Below, in pieces: positions 9,105 to 17,411 of a DNA stretch of 23,008 nucleotides. Position 1 is the first letter of the stretch. Each line of letters begins with the position of its first letter. Origin of the DNA: Ramazzottius varieornatus (taxonomy: Eukaryota; Tardigrada; Eutardigrada; Parachela; Ramazzottiidae); contig BDGG01000001.1 of NCBI GenBank assembly GCA_001949185.1, positions 8,005,262-8,028,269 on the forward strand, written 5' to 3'. The position numbers were made by a program, and so were the translations under genes. The notes beneath the pieces were generated by a model. That model did no database searches. It had not been told where the DNA came from and was given only the letters and a program-made list of their open reading frames with translations.

Positions 9105-12100
9105 CAAGGGATGTCGTCTTTAACCGAATACTGTTTTTAATAGCTTTAGTGTACTGATTTACCGCCTGGATAGACGATTAGGGATATCATCTAGGATGTG
9201 CTAAGTTGTCCTGCCCGTTTGAGGTTACAAAGACGCGTAGGACCTGCCGGAACCTAACACACTGTCCGTGACACTCCGTTTCACTAGAAGCACCGCTTTT
9301 GCACTGCTTTCTGACTAGGTGCATGGCCTAATACTACCTTCCGGACATATTGACTTCGAGTTCTTTTGCGCAGAAAGCGAGCACGTTTTTGAGCAGCAGG
9401 CATCTGCGTGGTGCGAAAAACTAGACACCCTTAAGACGTATACGACTCGTTGCTAAAACTAACGATGGCGTATGGCCGGTGAGGAAATTTTTGTCTCTTT
9501 TGTAAAATAACTCAAGGTTGGTGACCACGGTGAACGGTAAAACCTCTCTGTTTCGAACTTCTCGAGACAGCTTTCGGCGTTCATGGATTGCTACTTCAGA
9601 AGTCAGTGCATGAATAGTCCCATCCCCCCTTACAAAGAGGTTCCGAACCAAAATTAAGTTCTGTGTAGCTTTGCCCGCTCTTTACGGAGACAGAACGCAC
9701 AAAATCTAGAGAATGTTACACGAGTCCGTCGGAATCAAGCTTTCAAGAATTGTTCATCCTCTATCCATGCGTACTAGGAAGCGGTAAAAGGAGAGTTTAG
9801 GTTTGCCGGTAAGCGTTAGAGCGAAACACAAATACTAGATGCTACTTCCAAACTTACTTTATGACTTCAGCCAGTAGGGTTTCTGATCAGTGGCTTACCA
9901 TGATCAGTTCCGTAAAGTGGTGACTGTTATATGAAAAGGGGATTACGAAAACAGGGATTCTCACGGCAGACTTTCAGTTTGCAATTTACCCTTGTGCTTC
10001 AGCAGCGTGTTCATTCTGTGTTTGTTCCGGTGTGCCTTACACTGCAACAGTTACAGTCGCCGAAATGGTGAGAAAATTTGGTTCATAGAAGTTGCAGTTT
10101 AGGGAACTTGAGCACTGTTCGCTGCAGGGTATTGTTTGTATTTCGAAAGCGATTATGGGATCAAATTGTCACAAAATGTTTGCCCGGATACCAGCAATGT
10201 TTTGTCGAATCTCAGGAGAGCAGCCATCTCTCCGAAGTACTAGTTCCTTGGCTTTAACTTTGCGGGTTTCGGTGGATCATGTGTGAAACAGTTTTGCGAT
10301 TTTGTGTGACGACTTTCAAAGTATAATTCAGGCTGTATGTTACTAGCACTGTTTTGAAGAATTTTTGAAATGACAGCAACTCGCTATAAGCGTTCTATCG
10401 AGTAAGAAAAATTGGTGAAGGAAAAGTGGACATTCAAAACTGAGTCCCAGTCGGAAATTTTTCCTTCTCGACAGCGGCGGCCGGATCCAAAAATTGCTCG
10501 GTAGTTTAGTACTAGGGAACTTCTGCCACGTGATAAGGAACACGGACTATGGATGTTTTGCCTGCAGAATGTTGAGCCGAGGTTTTTCTGAAAACGTATG
10601 TGGTATGGAGCGTTGTCTGAGGTGCGCAGCTTTAGTGTGGTGCTCGGTTTCTGGTTTTGCCTGTCCCACTGCTTTGACTGGTCCTTTTGATGTGGCGTCA
10701 GAGGACATTGCTGCTCTGTCTTCTCACACCACTCCATGTCTGGAAAGGACTGATCGCCGAGGATCCCTGCGAGGCACTCGGTCTGTCTAAAAACTGTTGG
10801 TTTTTCAGGGGTCAACTTGCAACTGGCTGACTGTCCGGAAAAGCCATTTTGATCAAAACTTTTGCCTGCTTTCGGAAGCGCATTCCTTCTGCCGTTGCTT
10901 CTAGGAAGGTTCAATTTTCGACCCAGCCAGACGAAGAGCCTTGGTCAACACAGTAAACAAAAACAATCTGTAAGAATAAGTCAAAACATAAGTCGAGATA
11001 AGTCAAAACATCTCCAGCAGTTTTTAGGAACAGCTGTCACGGGAAGCTTACTGCTTGTTTGGGAACGCGGAGCTGAGGTACAGTCTGTTACAGCAAAGTT
11101 GTCTGTGTTTTCGAAAATAGTTTTATCTCTTTCCGACCCCTTTACGCAACTTCCTGCTTATTTCTAAACGATGGAGCATTCGACTCAACATCTAGAAATT
11201 CCGCTGAAGTGGTCAAAATCTCGCGCGCCGATTTTCCAGGTCGTCGGCGAAACTGCTAAGCGAAAATACTGGTCTGACCCGTTCTCAGCACCTACCCCAG
11301 AATGCAGTGAAAGTGAATAGCTCTGTGTTGTTTTCATCTGGACACTGATATCAAAACATCATCGAGGCCATGTTCCAAGAGTTTAAAAGTACCATTAACC
11401 GCTGGCATGTGGTAGTTCAGCACAACGGCTGAAAGCAAGCGAGCCCCTTAAATCTGCTCGCAAAGATTACCCAAACGACATTTTTCGATGCACAATGAAG
11501 CTTATCCTGCACGATTGGTATCAAAAATAGCCCAAAAGCTGCACTACAAAATCTTTGCAGAAGCTTCTCAGAAGCGAGTAACTGAAGAATAGAACTGCAT
11601 GCTACATGAGGTGTCCCAGCCATTATGACAGCAGAGTTGGCCCATTTGCAAAAGTAATTTCGCACCACCGCCGGGATGTCTGACTCACTAGTCATAAACA
11701 CATTACTTGGTATAAACAGTTGTTGATTTGTTCTGAAAATATTGGAAGATTCTCGCTACTATGGGCTTACAGACAACGCTTCATGCAAAAGGGAAGCTTG
11801 TTTTGTAACAGGCGTTTCTGATACACTCAGTAGTTTTGGCTGAATTTTCTTTCTCAATTCGACTGCTGATTAATTCCATCACCAACTGAGGAAACAAGTT
11901 TAGACTAAGAGATATATTTACTGCAAACACAATAGACGGAACAAGATGGACGCTCAATTTTTGAAATAAAAAGGTCCCACACCGACGACTTTGTTGGAAC
12001 AGACTGTACTATGTGTGCCCAGTTAGGAGGTCAAAGTTGGGAGCGTCCTAGAAATATGAAAATTAGATATGGGTACAAACCGGTGAGACCTAATTTTCTT

Positions 12101-12420
12101 CTGCATACGGAATATTCCGCTCCGGTTGCAGAAAGTGGAGGCTTTTAGATGCAGGCATTACTGCTACTGTTTAGAAAGACAACCGAATGGAGACATGTTC
12201 CAGGGGTGTATTTGCGAAATCGGATGTAGTGCAGATCCAGCACCGGTTTTTACTAATGCTGCAGGGCACTCATTGAACAATTATGTAGCTCTCCCTCGGC
12301 GAAACTGTTTCTGATTGTGATGGCTCTGAAGTGCGAACGGTACATCCCAAGGATTAAGAATCAGCAAGAAGCCGAGACGAAACAAAGTGATTTATCACTG
12401 GCCTTTATAAAGATGGCGCA
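9105..12420. other. Long stretch without a supported gene (possible intron)
   Basis: No protein, RNA gene or bounded transposon is recognised. Long open frames at 10384-10914 (minus, 176 codons, no ATG start) and 10494-10790 (plus, no ATG start) overlap each other and show no motif. A minus frame at 9421-9651 has coding-like composition but no start. If the signal-anchor exon at 12421-12732 belongs to the GT11 gene at 7977-9046, this stretch is its roughly 3.3-kb intron. Confidence 0.4.
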
Positions 12421-12732
12421 TCATACTTCATCTGATGTCTGGCTGATGTTGATGATGCAGGTATCATGGTCCCAGAAACCATCCCGCGTCTGGGTTCCAG
12501 ATGTTCCACGCTTAAAACAGTGTGAGCAGATCTCGCTGTCATGTTTCAAAAAGCTCTGAACAGAAAAAGGTTGTTGGTCACATGGAAAATACCTTCTCAC
12601 GAGGTAACGACTATCAATACCACCGTTCCGGAAAACCGTCCAATAGAAGTACAATAAGATTGCTAACGTTAAAAGCAAAGTTGCAAAGCGCGTGACACTC
12701 AGCTTCCCGACAACATATCCCAGCCATTGCAT
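12421..12732 (-). CDS. Type II membrane anchor ORF, possible first exon of a glycosyltransferase
   Basis: This 103-codon frame starts at a true ATG (12732). A short basic tail (GKLSVTR) is followed by one strong hydrophobic helix, FATLLLTLAILLYFYW, at about residues 16-31. The remainder is hydrophilic, Cys-containing and predicted lumenal (CDQQPF, EICSHCFKRG, an NIS glycosylation sequon). This is the layout of a Golgi signal anchor plus stem. The frame ends at a stop at 12421. Possible splice donors inside it include GTGAGA after about codon 44 and GTATGA just before the stop. It lies on the same strand as, and about 3.4 kb upstream of, the GT11 catalytic exon that lacks an anchor. It may be that gene's exon 1, or a separate small membrane protein. 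No family is recognised. Confidence 0.5.
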   Translation of the reverse strand: MQWLGYVVGKLSVTRFATLLLTLAILLYFYWTVFRNGGIDSRYLVRRYFPCDQQPFSVQSFLKHDSEICSHCFKRGTSGTQTRDGFWDHDTCIINISQTSDEV

Positions 12733-12896
12733 CGTAGTTCGCCGAAAGAAACCAAAACGTTCAAGTTTGTCGAGCGGAATGAAAAACAGCTATGGTGTGC
12801 TCGAAGTTGCTACTAACAAGAGTGCACCTGTCGAGCTCATTAAATTGCATATGCACTAGTATTTCTCGTCCATTTATGTCACTTACTTGTTTACTC

Positions 12897-13340
12897 ATGG
12901 CTGATATACGTTGTACAGCTACATGCGGTTCTGATTATACAGTTTTGAGAGGCCAAAGACACCTACGGCGGGTGCCTATCCCCTTGGTGGAAATTTTCGG
13001 AAGCAACCCAGATATGAAACCACTTGGGGAGAAAAGCTGCTTTACCGACACGAGAACCGACGGCTTCTCCAGACAGCTAGGTGACTTGCAAAGACTTGAA
13101 AGGAGAATAGAAGGGCAGCAAGCCAGGTTACGACGTATAATCGTGTTGGAAGAGCTGTACACGCAGGACGAGACATTATTGTACAGTAAAATTATGGGAC
13201 AGGCGGAAAGGACGGCAAAATGGAAATTCGACCGTAGAAAAGTGTCGAAAAAATGCATTACTGTGAATCGCTCGCGTACATACGTGCTCCCGTACCGCCG
13301 TAGCGAAAAGGCCCGTCCCATAATGTTTACTGTACCATAA
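12897..13340 (+). CDS. Uncharacterised small basic, helical protein
   Basis: The frame is open from ATG 12792, but the second ATG at 12897 (CTCATGG context) or a splice acceptor (TTATACAG ending at 12942) is a better start, since coding-like sequence begins there. From 12897 the product is 147 residues. The middle (about residues 60-100) is a likely amphipathic helix or coiled coil rich in Arg, Gln, Leu and Glu (QRLERRIEGQQARLRRI). The C-terminus is very basic. There is no signal peptide or membrane segment. The spacing of the helix and the E-x-Y-x-Q motif faintly recall small ciliary microtubule-associated proteins such as CFAP141, but I would not assign it. It starts 164 bp from the divergent ATG at 12732, so the two may share a promoter. 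The opposite-strand frame at 12935-13429 has no ATG start and is probably a shadow. Confidence 0.4.
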   Translation: MADIRCTATCGSDYTVLRGQRHLRRVPIPLVEIFGSNPDMKPLGEKSCFTDTRTDGFSRQLGDLQRLERRIEGQQARLRRIIVLEELYTQDETLLYSKIMGQAERTAKWKFDRRKVSKKCITVNRSRTYVLPYRRSEKARPIMFTVP

Positions 13341-13437
13341 TTTCTCGTCCTGCGTGCACGGAGAAAGATCTCTTCACTATAAGGCGCCGCTGGGGTCACT
13401 CCTTTAGATGATACGGGGTGACTATCCACCTTATCTA

Positions 13438-14024
13438 CAGCCCGTTTTGAGCAAAATTGTCACCACTCATTTAGAACCTTGGTTCTTTCCCAAGAACGAT
13501 TTGTGAAAGTTGTTTCTAATTTTGCCTGATAGCCCCAACTTTCCCCTTTTAGCATCAGACATCCCAGATCGAACTACCGAAGTCGAAATGCCGATCACAA
13601 GAGCTCAAGGCTCGACGGGAGCAGTCGTGTAGAGACCCTTGTTTTCCCATTGTTTCTGCAACGGTCCCAAAACAGACTTTTGCTTCGAAAAATTTTGTAT
13701 GAGACAACGAAAAGAACTCGCTGATGCAGAACGATAGCGCACCTGATCTGGTATCGGACGCGCTAGAGTTTGCGTGAAATGAGTCACGCCGGAATTTAGT
13801 AGACTTATATTCCAAGAAAAAAAGTTCGGTCGGATGACGACCCTCACCCAAACAATTTCTCCTCGGCAACCAACGGTACTTGCAAAGGATTCGTTTCTGG
13901 TTGATTCTAGTAGCTTATTGACAGGGCTTTCAACCGTAGCTTAAAAGTTAGGCCTGAAACTCTCATCGTGAATTGTCCGACAAGTTTGAAAAATCAGTGG
14001 TGACAACTTTGCTTGAACGGGCTG
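13438..14024. mobile_element. 587-bp TIR element, CAGCCCGTT family, TA target site
   Basis: The left end begins CAGCCCGTTTTGAGCAAAAT and the right end, inverted, begins CAGCCCGTTCAAGCAAAGTT. Pairing continues through GTCACCACT for about 30 bp, with a few mismatches and one gap. TA flanks both ends (13436-13437, 14025-14026). Frames inside (13555-13869, minus) are short, start without ATG in part and are unrecognised, so it appears non-autonomous. Its termini resemble those of the element at 22221-22959. Confidence 0.85.
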
Positions 14025-14980
14025 TAGTTCGCCAACATGGACTTTCTAGTTTCGCGTCTGAAACCAGGTTCGTTGTACTGTTTTCAGCTAATGTCAGTAT
14101 GTGTGGATAACAACTAACTAGTGGTCCTGACCACTGGGAAGGTCGAGCAAAGGACCAAAAACCCAGAGAAAGAACAATCGTATACCGTCAAATAACCTCA
14201 CACCTCCTTTCCCCTTTCCCCTAACCCTGATGAACCTGCGCACCGTTTCCCATCACCGAGTTTACGATATCAGAAAGCTTCATCACTTTCCTCGCTTATG
14301 GGAATCATGGCAGACCTATAAAGGCCTCGCTTCGCTCGGCCTGATCAGAATTGTCTGGACGGAGTTGACTAACGCGTGACTGACCGTGAAGTCTTGTGTG
14401 GGCTTTTGAGATGTGAAAGAGACTCGTTTCCCGGCTGCAAATACGGAGTCTAATTTACGTCGTGGGACAGTCAGCTTATCGGTTTGCTTTACTTTCGATA
14501 GAAACATACTTGAAACTAGCAACCATTAGTTTGAGACAACAGACTGTCCATGTCTGGCGATAAACCTAGTCCCCGATACACGACTAGACAATTTGTGCGA
14601 ATAAGCCAGACAACGTAAACAGATGCTTCACCTTATCTTAGGGTGGCGAATTAGACCACCAATTGGTCAACCATTATCTTGACGATTTACATCGTAACGC
14701 CGTCATGTGGCAGACGCTGTGACTTTCAAGTGGATCTCGAGTCTGCGATTTCGTGATTTATGCCTGGAGTAGTCTGCTCAATCCTTCTCCGAAGTTCAAT
14801 ACACCGTTCTCATTGCTCTTGAAAACACACTTTGTCACTTCGTAAAAGTAGCTCGGTCGCGTGTAGTAATGAAGACTAGTATTTGATTGCGATGAGCTAT
14901 GCACGTCATACTCAATTATGAAGTATTTACTGCGCTGGATCATGGTCTCGTTAAGCAACGTCATATGTTTCTACATGGTA
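14025..14980. other. Intergenic, nothing recognised
   Basis: Only short frames on both strands. A pyrimidine-rich run (CTCCTTTCCCCTTTCCCC, about 14204-14221) is the only compositional feature seen. Confidence 0.5.
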
Positions 14981-15029
14981 GAGAGGTTGATATTTGACTT
15001 GATCAGTGTTTAGCACAGGTTTAGCACAG
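14981..15029 (+). repeat. Left terminal inverted repeat of the Harbinger-like element
   Basis: Starts GAGAGGTTGATA and pairs with 16782-16830 (46 of 49 positions). It contains two adjacent copies of the 11-mer GTTTAGCACAG, which could be a transposase binding repeat. Confidence 0.95.
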
Positions 15030-15220
15030 TGAGCAAGCTCCGCCCCCTGGCTACACTAAACCAGCAGAGGTTGCGACTTGCACTACGCAAACTCGTTATT
15101 AGCATACCTTACGTACGTACGCGTTCGATAAATTTTTAATTTAATTTTCCGCCTTACCATTAACTCTAGGTTTGCCCTACTTTCAGTCTTCCACTGTGTA
15201 GTTTTCCTCGAAAATTGTAG

Positions 15221-15876
15221 CTGTACACCATCCGTAGCGGTCGTGTCCTAAAGCCTCCCAGAGAAAGTTTGCCTCTTCCCACTGCTACTGCTCAAACTAT
15301 CCCCGGAGAAGAGAACGTCCCATCTCCGGTTGCTTCAAAGCGGTTCAAGCGCCTCAACGCGAAAGTGACGAAAACATGGTAAGTCTATCTGCTGTACATA
15401 CACTGAGTGACGGTGCTGACTGAGTACGTTTCGCAGCGCAGACAGACTTACCAACCTTTCGTCACTTAAGCTTCTGGAAATGTTTGAGCTTGACGCGTCA
15501 ACCGACGTGGATTGTGATGGCGCCATCGACTGCTTGTTTCGTCATTGGCTCAAGGGTAATGTGGAAGAACAGGAGAAGGATCAGTGGACCAAAAAACAGT
15601 CCACAGTCTGGCCACCAGTGTCGGGCTCAATATTCGACTCGTCTTCGCACAAGCAGCAGAGTTCGCTGGGATCAACGTTCATGTCATCTCAGGAAACGGA
15701 AACGGTGACGAAAACAAGCTTCGTCGAGTTCGGCCAACAAACACCGCCATCAACATTATGCAAGAACGTGAGTGCTTGTGTTCTACGTTTGACGTCACTC
15801 TGTATTTTGACAAATCGTGCCTCCTGTATTTCCAGATCTCCCTGGACATCCTTTCTTGATCGAAAGATTTGGGTGA
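15221..15876 (+). pseudogene. Accessory ORF of the Harbinger-like element, spliced and frameshifted
   Basis: Three coding blocks are joined by plausible short GT-AG introns: 15221-15378, 15437-15767 and 15836-15876, with introns of 58 nt (GTAAGT...TTCGCAG) and 68 nt (GTGAGT...TTTCCAG). Block 1 follows a possible acceptor (AAATTGTAG) and has a TIRSGRVLKPP stretch, often seen in transposon proteins. Block 2 starts in one frame (MFELDAS..., acidic helix) and must change frame near the AAAAAAC run at about 15590. Its second half (AAEFAGINVHVIS...PTNTAINIMQ) has the pattern of the late part of an OTU-type cysteine protease domain, but no catalytic residues could be confirmed. Ends at TGA 15874-15876. 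Function unassigned; the OTU suggestion is weak. Confidence 0.45.
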
Positions 15877-16035
15877 AGAAACTTGTAATTTGGTTCTAGT
15901 GCTCAGTAGAGTGTGTTTTAGAAACGTCCTTTGATCTAGTGTTGGCTTCTCTCGTCTCTGACAATCTAACATGCCACCTGGATCTGTAATAAATATGCTA
16001 AACCTACCATTCGGATCACTGATGTGCCAAGATTA

Positions 16036-16190
16036 AAAGCTACAGTGCAGGCTACAGTTAATATTTAACTGCAGATCCAACAAAGCTACAGTTGAGCCTA
16101 CTGGGAAATCCAAAGTAAACGCAACAGTAAAAGCTTCCGTGAACGATACAGTAAAGGCTACAGTCAGGATAACAGTTCAATGTACAGAAT
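16036..16190 (+). repeat. Degenerate 12-bp tandem repeat encoding x-x-T/S-V
   Basis: The unit is roughly AAAGCTACAGTN and recurs about ten times with much variation. In the plus frame from 16082 it gives a four-residue period (KATV, NATV, KASV, NDTV, KATV, RITV). The first units, from 16036, are in a different frame and separated by a stop. It lies between the two convergent genes of the Harbinger-like element. Confidence 0.7.
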
Positions 16191-16216
16191 CAGAAAACCA
16201 ACGAAGAAAGATGCAG

Positions 16217-16646
16217 TTAACCCCACAGTTGAAGGTGAGGTGCGGTGATTCCTGCTAGATATTCTTCCAACGAGGGTGCCAACACTCCGAATGTTTTTCC
16301 ACACAGAGATTCATAACAGCAAGTGTGAAGATTGGTCAAAGCTACGGATACAGTGTACTGCTTCGCCACGGGCTGCAGCAAGATTTTCTGATTTTTGTCA
16401 AAGTCCCTGAAGGCAAATTGTTGCACTACTTTCCCGAATGACCACTCTACAGCTACTCTCACCTGCGCCAAGGTTTCGTTGAAACGGATTTCACGCTTAC
16501 GCTTCGCATTCCGATGTGGTGTTATGAGAAGATCGCTCCGTTCGAAAATTTCGAAGTCTTTCCGGAGAGTAGACGAAGGAGAAAATTTACCGTGTTGCCC
16601 TAAGATTCGTTTTACCGACAGTAATTTATGCCCCGGAGAGAAATAG
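16217..16646 (-). pseudogene. Harbinger/HARBI1-like transposase C-terminal exon (DDE_Tnp_4)
   Basis: This DDE nuclease would cut and join transposon ends. The exon begins after an acceptor-like GCAATTCAG at 16646, with a stop codon just upstream, and runs about 142 codons to the stop at 16217. The diagnostic block is AQVRVAVEWSFGKVVQQF (about 16415-16468), which holds the third catalytic acid, the Glu of VEW. It is followed by KNQK-x5-PVAKQY and ALTNLHTC, then SLEEYLA near the end, all characteristic of the C-terminus of this family. A basic HRNAKRKREIRFNE segment precedes it. The two upstream catalytic aspartates and the N-terminal half were not found, so the gene appears truncated or its other exons are decayed; intact proteins run to about 350-450 residues. 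Confidence 0.82.
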
Positions 16647-16781
16647 CTGAATTGCTATGCAAGCTTCACTAAACATCGGAATAGCGTCCCGTATGCGCTA
16701 TGCAAAGTTCAGAGCTTGCTTAGCATAGTGGGTTCAATCGGTTCAAGCATGCCTCCGTGATCTCTTCCGATTGGCTCGTTG

Positions 16782-16830
16782 CTGTGCTAAATCTGTGCTA
16801 AACACTCATCAAGTCAAGTATCAACCTCTC
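16782..16830 (-). repeat. Right terminal inverted repeat of the Harbinger-like element
   Basis: Inverted partner of 14981-15029 with three mismatches. It ends in CAACCTCTC before the flanking TA. Confidence 0.95.
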
Positions 16831-17049
16831 TAGTATGCTACCCGTTTAGCGGACTACAGCATCAAACCTATCAGGATATGGCTTCACAAGCACTTGCGGT
16901 AGGGTGGAGACACTGCTTCCGCTGCAAAAACTCGCCAGTGGCTCCGTGGTAGAATTACGAACAGCCTATTTGCCAGGTGTGCTAATGTCTGTACGAAAAA
17001 CCGCTTGGTTGGACGATCCGAGCTCTGCATTGAGAGGTGGCTACAAATC

Positions 17050-17259
17050 ATGTACTGCTCCGATAAAATTGTGTCAGTAAACAAAAAACTTATCAGTAAA
17101 ATATGCATCTTTTGCCTGTCCATATCTCTAGGATTGTTTGTTCTGAATGTCAACAACTGCATATACCGTGTGCGAGTGGATGGTGCTATCTGGGATGGAG
17201 TCAAGCTGTGTGGTTTCACCCATTCGTTCCGATCATTTGGGAAAGAATGTGATCTTATG
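17050..17259 (+). CDS. Signal-anchor first exon of the plus-strand GT11 gene (predicted)
   Basis: ATG 17050 opens 70 codons ending exactly at a strong splice donor, CTTATG followed by GTAAGC (17260-17265). The product has a short basic cytosolic tail (VNKKLISK), a hydrophobic helix ICIFCLSISLGLFVLNV at about residues 18-34, and the start of a lumenal stem with three cysteines (NNCIY, KLCGF, KECDL). This is the N-terminus expected of a type II Golgi glycosyltransferase. The donor is phase 0, and the acceptor of the GT11 catalytic exon at 20520 is also phase 0, so direct splicing keeps the frame and gives a protein of about 414 residues. A 200-codon ATG frame on the other strand (16884-17486) competes; the topology, donor and phase agreement favour this one. 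Confidence 0.6.
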
Positions 17260-17367
17260 GTAAGCAGAACTTTCTGACAGCCCTTCTGCTGCAAGCCTCG
17301 TATTTCAAAGCCGCTCCATAACACTCTGAACGCCGGTAGTATTAAGACGTAGAAGGTCAACCTCAAG

Positions 17368-17411
17368 AAATATCCAGAGCCGAGCTCTGAAATATCCAGA
17401 GCCGAACTCTG
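17368..17411. repeat. Two tandem 22-bp units containing a small palindrome
   Basis: Units 17368-17389 and 17390-17411 differ at one base. The first contains the near-palindrome CAGAGCCGAGCTCTG. Confidence 0.9.

Larger units (their letters stand above)
14981..16830. mobile_element. 1.85-kb PIF/Harbinger-like DNA transposon with 49-bp TIRs
   Basis: 49-bp terminal inverted repeats (14981-15029 and 16782-16830) differ at three positions. TA dinucleotides flank both ends (14979-14980, 16831-16832). Inside, a transposase C-terminal exon on minus (16217-16646) and a spliced, frameshifted ORF on plus (15221-15876) converge on a degenerate 12-bp tandem repeat. Two convergent genes are common in Harbinger-type elements (transposase plus accessory protein). 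Classical PIF/Harbinger elements make 3-bp duplications, so the apparent 2-bp TA points to a side branch or to a lost base. The copy is decayed and ends about 220 bp before the signal-anchor exon of the second GT11 gene. Confidence 0.85.

Noticed and set aside
8584-9123. 179-codon plus-strand frame
   Set aside because: It is the antisense shadow of the GT11 catalytic exon, which has clear family motifs on minus.
12935-13429. 164-codon minus-strand frame
   Set aside because: It begins without ATG and is antisense to the plus frame at 12897-13340, whose composition is more protein-like.
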